Source: Taudactylus pleione
Lineage: Eukaryota; Chordata; Amphibia; Anura; Myobatrachidae
Direction: 5' to 3'
Assembly (NCBI GenBank): GCA_031769625.1
Contig: JAUIMM010001255.1
Location: 1 to 64,000 of the forward strand
Length of the DNA: 64,000 nt
Shown here piece after piece: positions 50,901 to 62,300 of the stretch (position 1 is the stretch's first letter; every line of letters starts with the position of its first letter). The translations under genes and the position numbers were made by a program. The notes below the pieces were generated by a model. It searched no databases. It was not told where the DNA came from and saw nothing but the letters and a program-made list of their open reading frames with translations.

Positions 50901-53873
50901 TGTGTTTGCTACAAGAGGAGATATCACAAAGTATGCACTTTTGTTATTTCCATTGCTTTCAATGCATTTTGGCCTAAAACTTGCATTTGCTGTTTTCTCT
51001 TAAACGCAACATGGGAGAAAAAACATTTCACATCACATTTGTGGGTCTTGGTCTTCAACACATCCAGTGAAATTTTGAGCTGTCTGTGTTTGCTACTAGA
51101 GGAGATATCACAAAGTATGCGCTTTTGTTGTTTTCATTGCTTTCAATGCATTTTGGCCTAAAACGAGCATTTGCTGTTTTCTCTTAAACGCAACATGGGA
51201 GAAAAACCATTTCACATCACATTTGTGGGTCTTGGTCTTCAACACATCCAGTGAAATTTTGAGCTGTCTGTGTTTGCTACAAGAGGAGATATCACAAAGT
51301 ATGCGCTTTTGTTGATTTCATTGCTTTCAATGCATTTTGGCCTAAAACGAGCATTTGCTGTTTTCTCTCAAACGCAACATGGGAGAAAAACCATTTCACA
51401 TCACATTTGTGGGTCTTGGTCTTCAACACATCCAGTGAAATTTTGAGCTGTCTGTGTTTGCTACAAGAGGAGATATCACAAAGTATGCACTTTTGTTATT
51501 TCCATTGCTTTCAATGCATTTTGGCCTAAAACTTGCATTTGCTGTTTTCTCTTAAACGCAACATGGGAGAAAAACCATTTCACATCACATTTGTGGGTTT
51601 TGGTCTTCAACACATCAAGTGAAATTTTGAGCTGTCTGCGTTTGCTACAAGAGGAGATAACACAAAGTATGCGCTTTTGTTGTTTCCATTGCTTTCAATG
51701 CATTTTGGCCTAAAACATGCATTTGCTGTTTTCTCTTAAACGCAGCATGGGAGAAAAACCATTTCACATCACATTTGTGGGTCTTGGTCTTCAACACATC
51801 CAGTGAAATTTTGAGCTGTCTGTGTTTGCTACAAGAGGAGATATCACAAAGTATGCGCTTTTGTTGTTTTCATTGCTTTCAATGCATTTTGGCCTAAAAC
51901 GTGCATTTGCTGTTTTCTCTTAAACGCAACATGGGAGAAAAACCATTTCACATCACATTTGTGGGTCTTGGTCTTCAACACATCCAGTGAAATTTTGAGC
52001 TGTCTGTGTTTGCTACAAGAGGAGATATCAGAAAGTATGCGCTTTTGTTATTTCCATTGCTTTCAATGCATTTTGGCCTAAAACGTGCATTTGCTGTTTT
52101 CTCTTAAACGCAACATGGGAGAAAAACCATTTCACATCACATTTGTGGGTTTTGGTCTTCAACACATCCAGTGAAATTTTGAGCTGTCTGTGTTTGCTAC
52201 AAGAGGAGATAACACAAAGTATGCGCTTTTGTTGTTTCCATTGCTTTCAATGCATTTTGGCCTAAAAGGTGCATTTGCTGTTTTCTCTTATACGCAACAT
52301 GGGAGAAAAACCATTTCACATCACATTTGTGGGTCTTGGTCTTCAACACATCCAGTGAAATTTTGAGCTGTCTGTGTTTGCTACAAGAGGAGATAACACA
52401 AAGTATGCGCTTTTGTGTTTCCATTGCTTTCAATGCATTTTGGCCTAAAACGTGCATTTGCTGTTTTCTCTCAAACGCAACATGGGAGAAAAACCATTTC
52501 ACATCACATTTGTGGGTCTTGGTCTTCAACACATCCAGTGAAATTTTGAGCTGTCTGTGTTTGCTACAAGAGGAGATATCACAAAGTATGCACTTTTGTT
52601 ATTTCCATTGCTTTCAATGCATTTTGGCCTAAAACTTGCATTTGCTGTTTTCTCTTAAATGCAACATGGGAGAAAAACCATTTCACATCACATTTGTGGG
52701 TCTTGGTCTTCAACACATCCAGTGAAATTTTGAGCTGTCTGTGTTTGCTACAAGAGGAGATAACACAAAGTATGCGCTTTTGTTGTTTCCATTGCTTTCA
52801 ATGCATTTTGGCCTAAAAGGTGCATTTGCTGTTTTCTCTTATACGCAACATGGGAGAAAAACCATTTCACATCACATTTGTGGGTCTTGGTCTTCAACAC
52901 ATCCAGTGAAATTTTGAGCTGTCTGTGTTTGCTACAAGAGGAGATATCACAAAGTATGCGCTTTTGTTATTTCCATTGCTTTCAATGCATTTTGGCCTAA
53001 AACTTGCATTTGCTGTTTTCTCTTAAACGCAGCATGGGAGAAAAACCATTTCACATCACATTTGTGGGTTTTGGTCTTCAACACATCCAGTGAAATTTTG
53101 AGCTGTCTGTGTTTGCTACAAGAGGAGATAACACAAAGTATGCGCTTTTGTGTTTCCATTGCTTTCAATGCATTTTGGCCTAAAACGTGCATTTGCTGTT
53201 TTCTCTCAAACGCAACATGGGAGAAAAACCATTTCACATCACATTTGTGGGTCTTGGTCTTCAACACATCCAGTGAAATTTTGAGCTGTCTGTGTTTGCT
53301 ACAAGAGGAGATATCACAAAGTATGCACTTTTGTTATTTCCATTGCTTTCAATGCATTTTGGCCTAAAACTTGCATTTGCTGTTTTCTCTTAAACGCAAC
53401 ATGGGAGAAAAAACATTTCACATCACATTTGTGGGTCTTGGTCTTCAACACATCCAGTGAAATTTTGAGCTGTCTGTGTTTGCTACTAGAGGAGATATCA
53501 CAAAGTATGCGCTTTTGTTGTTTTAATTGCTTTCAATGCATTTTGGTCTAAAACGAGCATTTGCTGTTTTCTCTTAAACGCAACATGGGAGAAAAACCAT
53601 TTCACATCACATTTGTGGGTCTTGGTCTTCAACACATCCAGTGAAATTTTGAGCTGTCTGTGTTTGCTACAAGAGGAGATATCACAAAGTATGCGCTTTT
53701 GTTGATTTCATTGCTTTCAATGCATTTTGGCCTAAAACGAGCATTTGCTGTTTTCTCTCAAACGCAACATGGGAGAAAAACCATTTCACATCACATTTGT
53801 GGGTCTTGGTCTTCAACACATCCAGTGAAATTTTGAGCTGTCTGTGTTTGCTACAAGAGTAGATAACACAAAG
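47992..53873 (+). repeat. Second 13-monomer duplication, 2390-bp period
   Basis: 49830-51483 matches 52220-53873 over nine monomers: B(GGTGC, TTATACGC), D(TCAAACGC), C(TGCAC), B(GGTGC), C, D, C(AAAAAACATTT, CTACTAGAGG), A(cGAGC), E(TCAAACGC). The entry 47992-49829 shares the D-C-B-C core and one C-B-A-C module at 49094. Copy 2 has two private changes near 53521-53550 (TTTTAATTGC and TTGGTCTAAAAC). Confidence 0.88.
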
Positions 53874-56800
53874 TATGCGCTTTTGTTGTTTTCATTGCTT
53901 TCAATGCATTTTGGCCTAAAACGTGCATTTGCTGTTTTCTCTTAAACGCAACATGGGAGAAAAACCATTTCACATCACATTTGTGGGTCTTGGTCTTCAA
54001 CACATCCAGTGAAATTTTGAGCTGTCTGTGTTTGCTACAAGAGTAGATAACACAAAGTATGCACTTTTGTGTTTCCATTGCTTTCAATGCATTTTGGCCT
54101 AAAACGTGCATTTGCTGTTTTCTCTTAAACGCAACATGGGAGAAAAACCATTTCACATCACATTTGTGGGTCTTGGTCTTCAACACATCCAGTGAAATTT
54201 TGAGCTGTCTGTGTTTGCTACTAGAGGAGATATCACAAAGTATGCGCTTTTGTTGTTTTCATTGCTTTCAATGCATTTTGGCCTAAAACGAGCATTTGCT
54301 GTTTTCTCTTAAACGCAACATGGGAGAAAAACCATTTCACATCACATTTGTGGGTCTTGGTCTTCAACACATCCAGTGAAATTTTGAGCTGTCTGTGTTT
54401 GCTACAAGAGGAGATATCACAAAGTATGCGCTTTTGTTATTTCCATTGCTTTCAATGCATTTTGGCCTAAAACTTGCATTTGCTGTTTTCTCTTAAACGC
54501 AACATGGGAGAAAAACCATTTCACATCACATTTGTGGGTTTTGGTCTTCAACACATCCAGTGAAATTTTGAGCTGTCTGTGTTTGCTACAAGAGGAGATA
54601 ACACAAAGTATGCGCTTTGGTGTTTCCATTGCTTTCAATGCATTTTGGCCTAAAACGTGCATTTGCTGTTTTCTCTTAAATGCAACATGGGGGAAAAACC
54701 ATTTCACATCACATTTGTGGGTCTTGGTCTTCAACACATCCAGTGAAATTTTGAGCTGTCTGTGTTTGCTACAAGAGGAGATATCACAAAGTATGCGCTT
54801 TTGTTGATTTCATTGCTTTCAATGCATTTTGGCCTAAAACGAGCATTTGCTGTTTTCTCTTAAACGCAGCATGGGAGAAAAACCATTTCACATCACATTT
54901 GTGGGTCTTGGTCTTCAACACATCCAGTGAAATTTTGAGCTGTCTGTGTTTGCTACAAGAGGAGATATCACAAAGTATGCGCTTTTGTTGTTTTCATTGC
55001 TTTCAATGCATTTTGGCCTAAAACATGCATTTGCTGTTTTCTCTTAAACGCAACATGGGAGAAAAACCATTTCACATCACATTTGTGGGTCTTGGTCTTC
55101 AACACATCCAGTGAAATTTTGAGCTGTCTGTGTTTGCTACAAGAGGAGATATCACAAAGTATGCGCTTTTTTTGTTTCCATTGCTTTCAATGCATTTTGG
55201 CCTAAAACGTGCATTTGCTGTTTTCTCTTAAACACAACATGGGAGAAAAACCATTTCACATCACATTTGTGGGTCTTGGTCTTCAACACATCCAGTGAAA
55301 TTTTGAGCTGTCTGTGTTTGCTACAAGAGGAGATATCACAAAGTATGCGCTTTTGTTATTTCCATTGCTTTCAATGCATTTTGGCCTAAAACTTGCATTT
55401 GCTGTTTTCTCTTAAACGCAGCATGGGAGAAAAACCATTTCACATCACATTTGTGTGTTTTGGTCTTCAACACATCCAGTGAAATTTTGAGCTGTCTGTG
55501 TTTGCTACAAGAGGAGATAACACAAAGTATGCGCTTTTGTTGTTTCCATTGCTTTCAATGCATTTTGGCCTAAAACATGCATTTGCTGTTTTCTCTTAAA
55601 CGCAGCATGGGAGAAAAACCATTTCACATCACATTTGTGGGTCTTGGTCTTCAACACATCCAGTGAAATTTTGAGCTGTCTGTGTTTGCTACAAGAGGAG
55701 ATATCACAAAGTATGCGCTTTTGTTGTTTTCATTGCTTTCAATGCATTTTGGCCTAAAACGTGCATTTGCTGTTTTCTCTTAAACGCAACATGGGAGAAA
55801 AACCATTTCACATCACATTTGTGGGTCTTGGTCTTCAACACATCCAGTGAAATTTTGAGCTGTCTGTGTTTGCTACAAGAGGAGATATCAGAAAGTATGC
55901 GCTTTTGTTATTTCCATTGCTTTCAATGCATTTTGGCCTAAAACGTGCATTTGCTGTTTTCTCTTAAACGCAACATGGGAGAAAAACCATTTCACATCAC
56001 ATTTGTGGGTTTTGGTCTTCAACACATCCAGTGAAATTTTGAGCTGTCTGTGTTTGCTACAAGAGGAGATAACACAAAGTATGCGCTTTTGTTGTTTCCA
56101 TTGCTTTCAATGCATTTTGGCCTAAAAGGTGCATTTGCTGTTTTCTCTTATACGCAACATGGGAGAAAAACCATTTCACATCACATTTGTGGGTCTTGGT
56201 CTTCAACACATCCAGTGAAATTTTGAGCTGTCTGTGTTTGCTACAAGAGGAGATATCAGAAAGTATGTGCTTTTGTTATTTCCATTGCTTTCAATGCATT
56301 TTGGCCTAAAACGTGCATTTGCTGTTTTCTCTTAAACGCAACATGGGAGAAAAACCATTTCACATCACATTTGTGGGTTTTGGTCTTCAACACATCCAGT
56401 GAAATTTTGAGCTGTCTGTGTTTGCTACAAGAGGAGATAACACAAAGTATGCGCTTTTGTTGTTTCCATTGCTTTCAATGCATTTTGGCCTAAAACGTGC
56501 ATTTGCTGTTTTCTCTTAAACGCAACATGGGAGAAAAACCATTTCACATCACATTTGTGGGTCTTGGTCTTCAACACATCCAGTGAAATTTTGAGCTGTC
56601 TGTGTTTGCTACAAGAGGAGATATCAGAAAGTATGCGCTTTTGTTGTTTCCATTGCTTTCAATGCATTTTGGCCTAAAACGTGCATTTGCTGTTTTCTCT
56701 TAAACGCAGCATGGGAGAAAAACCATTTCACATCACATTTGTGGGTCTTGGTCTTCAACACATCCAGTGAAATTTTGAGCTGTCTGTGTTTGCTACAAGA

Positions 56801-59389
56801 GGAGATATCACAAAGTATGCGCTTTTGTTGTTTTCATTGCTTTCAATGCATTTTGGCCTAAAACGTGCATTTGCTGTTTTCTCTTAAACGCAACATGGGA
56901 GAAAAACCATTTCACATCACATTTGTGGGTCTTGGTCTTCAACACATCCAGTGAAATTTTGAGCTGTCTGTGTTTGCTACAAGAGGAGATATCAGAAAGT
57001 ATGCGCTTTTGTTATTTCCATTGCTTTCAATGCATTTTGGCCTAAAACGTGCATTTGCTGTTTTCTCTTAAATGCAACATGGGAGAAAAACCATTTCACA
57101 TCACATTTGTGGGTTTTGGTCTTCAACACATCCAGTGAAATTTTGAGCTGTCTGTGTTTGCTACAAGAGGAGATAACACAAAGTATGCGCTTTTGTTGTT
57201 TCCATTGCTTTCAATGCATTTTGGCCTAAAAGGTGCATTTGCTGTTTTCTCTTATACGCAACATGGGAGAAAAACCATTTCACATCACATTTGTGGGTCT
57301 TGGTCTTCAACACATCCAGTGAAATTTTGAGCTGTCTGTGTTTGCTACAAGAGGAAATATCACAAAGTATGCGCTTTTGTTATTTCCATTGCTTTCAATG
57401 CATTTTGGCCTAAAACTTGCATTTGCTGTTTTCTCTTAAACGCAGCATGGGAGAAAAACCATTTCACATCACATTTGTGGGTTTTGGTCTTCAACACATC
57501 CAGTGAAATTTTGAGCTGTCTGTGTTTGCTACAAGAGGAGATAACACAAAGTATGCGCTTTTGTGTTTCCATTGCTTTCAATGCATTTTGGCCTAAAACG
57601 TGCATTTGCTGTTTTCTCTCAAACGCAACATGGGAGAAAAACCATTTCACATCACATTTGTGGGTCTTGGTCTTCAACACATCCAGTGAAATTTTGAGCT
57701 GTCTGTGTTTGCTACAAGAGGAGATATCACAAAGTATGCACTTTTGTTATTTCCATTGCTTTCAATGCATTTTGGCCTAAAACTTGCATTTGCTGTTTTC
57801 TCTTAAATGCAACATGGGAGAAAAACCATTTCACATCACATTTGTGGGTCTTGGTCTGCAACACATCCAGTGAAATTTTGAGCTGTCTGTGTTTGCTACA
57901 AGAGGAGATAACACAAAGTATGCGCTTTTGTTGTTTCCATTGCTTTCAATGCATTTTGGCCTAAAAGGTGCATTTGCTGTTTTCTCTTATACGCAACATG
58001 GGAGAAAAACCATTTCACATCACATTTGTGGGTCTTGGTCTTCAACACATCCAGTGAAATTTTGAGCTGTCTGTGTTTGCTACAAGAGGAGATATCACAA
58101 AGTATGCGCTTTTGTTATTTCCATTGCTTTCAATGCATTTTGGCCTAAAACGAGCATTTGCTGTTTTCTCTTAAACGCAGCATGGGAGAAAAACCATTTC
58201 ACATCACATTTGTGGGTTTTGGTCTTCAACACATCCAGTGAAATTTTGAGCTGTCTGTGTTTGCTACAAGAGGAGATAACACAAAGTATGCGCTTTTGTG
58301 TTTCCATTGCTTTCAATGCATTTTGGCCTAAAACGTGCATTTGCTGTTTTCTCTCAAACGCAACATGGGAGAAAAACCATTTCACATCACATTTGTGGGT
58401 CTTGGTCTTCAACACATCCAGTGAAATTTTGAGCTGTCTGTGTTTGCTACAAGAGGAGATATCACAAAGTATGCACTTTTGTTATTTCCATTGCTTTCAA
58501 TGCATTTTGGCCTAAAACTTGCATTTGCTGTTTTCTCTTAAATGCAACATGGGAGAAAAACCATTTCACATCACATTTGTGGGTTTTGGTCTTCAACACA
58601 TCCAGTGAAATTTTGAGCTGTCTGTGTTTGCTACAAGAGGAGATAACACAAAGTATGCGCTTTTGTTGTTTCCATTGCTTTCAAAGCATTTTGGCCTAAA
58701 ACGTGCATTTGCTGTTTTCTCTTAAACGCAACATGGGAGAAAAACCATTTCACATCACATTTGTGGGTCTTGGTCTTCAACACATCCAGTGAAATTTTGA
58801 GCTTTCTGTGTTTGCTACAAGAGGAGATATCACAAAGTATGCGCTTTTGTTGTTTCCATTGCTTTCAATGCATTTTGGCCTAAAACGTGCATTTGCTGTT
58901 TTCTCTTAAACGCAGCATGGGAGAAAAACCATTTCACATCACATTTGTGGGTCTTGGTCTTCAACACATCCAGTGAAATTTTGAGCTGTCTGTGTTTGCT
59001 ACAAGAGGAGATATCACAAAGTATGCGCTTTTGTTGTTTTCATTGCTTTCAATGCATTTTGGCCTAAAACGTGCATTTGCTGTTTTCTCTTAAACGCAAC
59101 ATGGGAGAAAAACCATTTCACATCACATTTGTGGGTCTTGGTCTTCAACACATCCAGTGAAATTTTGAGCTGTCTGTGTTTGCTACAAGAGGAGATATCA
59201 CAAAGTATGCGCTTTTGTTATTTCCATTGCTTTCAATGCATTTTGGCCTAAAACTTGCATTTGCTGTTTTCTCTTAAACGCAGCATGGGAGAAAAACCGT
59301 TTCACATCACATTTGTGGGTTTTGGTCTTCAACACATCCAGTGAAATTTTGAGCTGTCTGTGTTTGCTACAAGAGGAGATAACACAAAG
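53139..59389 (+). repeat. 34-monomer higher-order unit, 6251 bp, copy 1
   Basis: D at 53139, C, A, E, A, D(TGCAC), A, C, D(GCTTTGGTG), E, A(cATGC) and B(GCTTTTTTTG) recur from 59390 at an offset of 6251. The length of 34 monomers is twice 17, the step seen in the left domain. In the second half, 58287-59205 (D, C, B with AAAGCATT and GAGCTTTCTG, B, A) has the order of 12323-13241, a left-domain segment in right-domain surroundings. Confidence 0.86.
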
Positions 59390-62300
59390 TATGCGCTTTT
59401 GTGTTTCCATTGCTTTCAATGCATTTTGGCCTAAAACGTGCATTTGCTGTTTTCTCTCAAACGCAACATGGGAGAAAAACCATTTCACATCACATTTGTG
59501 GGTCTTGGTCTTCAACACATCCAGTGAAATTTTGAGCTGTCTGTGTTTGCTACAAGAGGAGATATCACAAAGTATGCACTTTTGTTATTTCCATTGCTTT
59601 CAATGCATTTTGGCCTAAAACTTGCATTTGCTGTTTTCTCTTAAACGCAACATGGGAGAAAAAACATTTCACATCACATTTGTGGGTCTTGGTCTTCAAC
59701 ACATCCAGTGAAATTTTGAGCTGTCTGTGTTTGCTACTAGAGGAGATATCACAAAGTATGCGCTTTTGTTGTTTTCATTGCTTTCAATGCATTTTGGCCT
59801 AAAACGAGCATTTGCTGTTTTCTCTTAAACGCAACATGGGAGAAAAACCATTTCACATCACATTTGTGGGTCTTGGTCTTCAACACATCCAGTGAAATTT
59901 TGAGCTGTCTGTGTTTGCTACAAGAGGAGATATCACAAAGTATGCGCTTTTGTTGATTTCATTGCTTTCAATGCATTTTGGCCTAAAACGAGCATTTGCT
60001 GTTTTCTCTCAAACGCAACATGGGAGAAAAACCATTTCACATCACATTTGTGGGTCTTGGTCTTCAACACATCCAGTGAAATTTTGAGCTGTCTGTGTTT
60101 GCTACAAGAGTAGATAACACAAAGTATGCGCTTTTGTTGTTTTCATTGCTTTCAATGCATTTTGGCCTAAAACGTGCATTTGCTGTTTTCTCTTAAACGC
60201 AACATGGGAGAAAAACCATTTCACATCACATTTGTGGGTCTTGGTCTTCAACACATCCAGTGAAATTTTGAGCTGTCTGTGTTTGCTACAAGAGTAGATA
60301 ACACAAAGTATGCACTTTTGTGTTTCCATTGCTTTCAATGCATTTTGGCCTAAAACGTGCATTTGCTGTTTTCTCTTAAACGCAACATGGGAGAAAAACC
60401 ATTTCACATCACATTTGTGGGTCTTGGTCTTCAACACATCCAGTGAAATTTTGAGCTGTCTGTGTTTGCTACTAGAGGAGATATCACAAAGTATGCGCTT
60501 TTGTTGTTTTCATTGCTTTCAATGCATTTTGGCCTAAAACGAGCATTTGCTGTTTTCTCTTAAACGCAACATGGGAGAAAAACCATTTCACATCACATTT
60601 GTGGGTCTTGGTCTTCAACACATCCAGTGAAATTTTGAGCTGTCTGTGTTTGCTACAAGAGGAGATATCACAAAGTATGCGCTTTTGTTATTTCCATTGC
60701 TTTCAATGCATTTTGGCCTAAAACTTGCATTTGCTGTTTTCTCTTAAACGCAACATGGGAGAAAAACCATTTCACATCACATTTGTGGGTTTTGGTCTTC
60801 AACACATCCAGTGAAATTTTGAGCTGTCTGTGTTTGCTACAAGAGGAGATAACACAAAGTATGCGCTTTGGTGTTTCCATTGCTTTCAATGCATTTTGGC
60901 CTAAAACGTGCATTTGCTGTTTTCTCTTAAATGCAACATGGGGGAAAAACCATTTCACATCACATTTGTGGGTCTTGGTCTTCAACACATCCAGTGAAAT
61001 TTTGAGCTGTCTGTGTTTGCTACAAGAGGAGATATCACAAAGTATGCGCTTTTGTTGATTTCATTGCTTTCAATGCATTTTGGCCTAAAACGAGCATTTG
61101 CTGTTTTCTCTTAAACGCAGCATGGGAGAAAAACCATTTCACATCACATTTGTGGGTCTTGGTCTTCAACACATCCAGTGAAATTTTGAGCTGTCTGTGT
61201 TTGCTACAAGAGGAGATATCACAAAGTATGCGCTTTTGTTGTTTTCATTGCTTTCAATGCATTTTGGCCTAAAACATGCATTTGCTGTTTTCTCTTAAAC
61301 GCAACATGGGAGAAAAACCATTTCACATCACATTTGTGGGTCTTGGTATTCAACACATCCAGTGAAATTTTGAGCTGTCTGTGTTTGCTACAAGAGGAGA
61401 TATCACAAAGTATGCGCTTTTTTTGTTTCCATTGCTTTCAATGCATTTTGGCCTAAAACGTGCATTTGCTGTTTTCTCTTAAACACAACATGGGAGAAAA
61501 ACCATTTCACATCACATTTGTGGGTCTTGGTCTTCAACACATCCAGTGAAATTTTGAGCTGTCTGTGTTTGCTACAAGAGGAGATATCACAAAGTATGCG
61601 CTTTTGTTATTTCCATTGCTTTCAATGCATTTTGGCCTAAAACTTGCATTTGCTGTTTTCTCTTAAACGCAACACGGGAGAAAAACCATTTCACATCACA
61701 TTTGTGGGTTTTGGTCTTCAACACATCAAGTGAAATTTTGAGCTGTCTGCGTTTGCTACAAGAGGAGATAACACAAAGTATGCGCTTTTGTTGTTTCCAT
61801 TGCTTTCAATGCATTTTGGCCTAAAACATGCATTTGCTGTTTTCTCTTAAACGCAACATGGGAGAAAAACCATTTCACATCACATTTGTGGGTCTTGGTC
61901 TTCAACACATCCAGTGAAATTTTGAGCTGTCTGTGTTTGCTACAAGAGGAGATATCACAAAGTATGCGCTTTTGTTGTTTTCATTGCTTTCAATGCATTT
62001 TGGCCTAAAACGTGCATTTGCTGTTTTCTCTTAAACGCAACATGGGAGAAAAACCATTTCACATCACATTTGTGGGTCTTGGTCTTCAACACATCCAGTG
62101 AAATTTTGAGCTGTCTGTGTTTGCTACAAGAGGAGATATCAGAAAGTATGCGCTTTTGTTATTTCCATTGCTTTCAATGCATTTTGGCCTAAAACGTGCA
62201 TTTGCTGTTTTCTCTTAAACGCAACATGGGAGAAAAACCATTTCACATCACATTTGTGGGTTTTGGTCTTCAACACATCCAGTGAAATTTTGAGCTGTCT

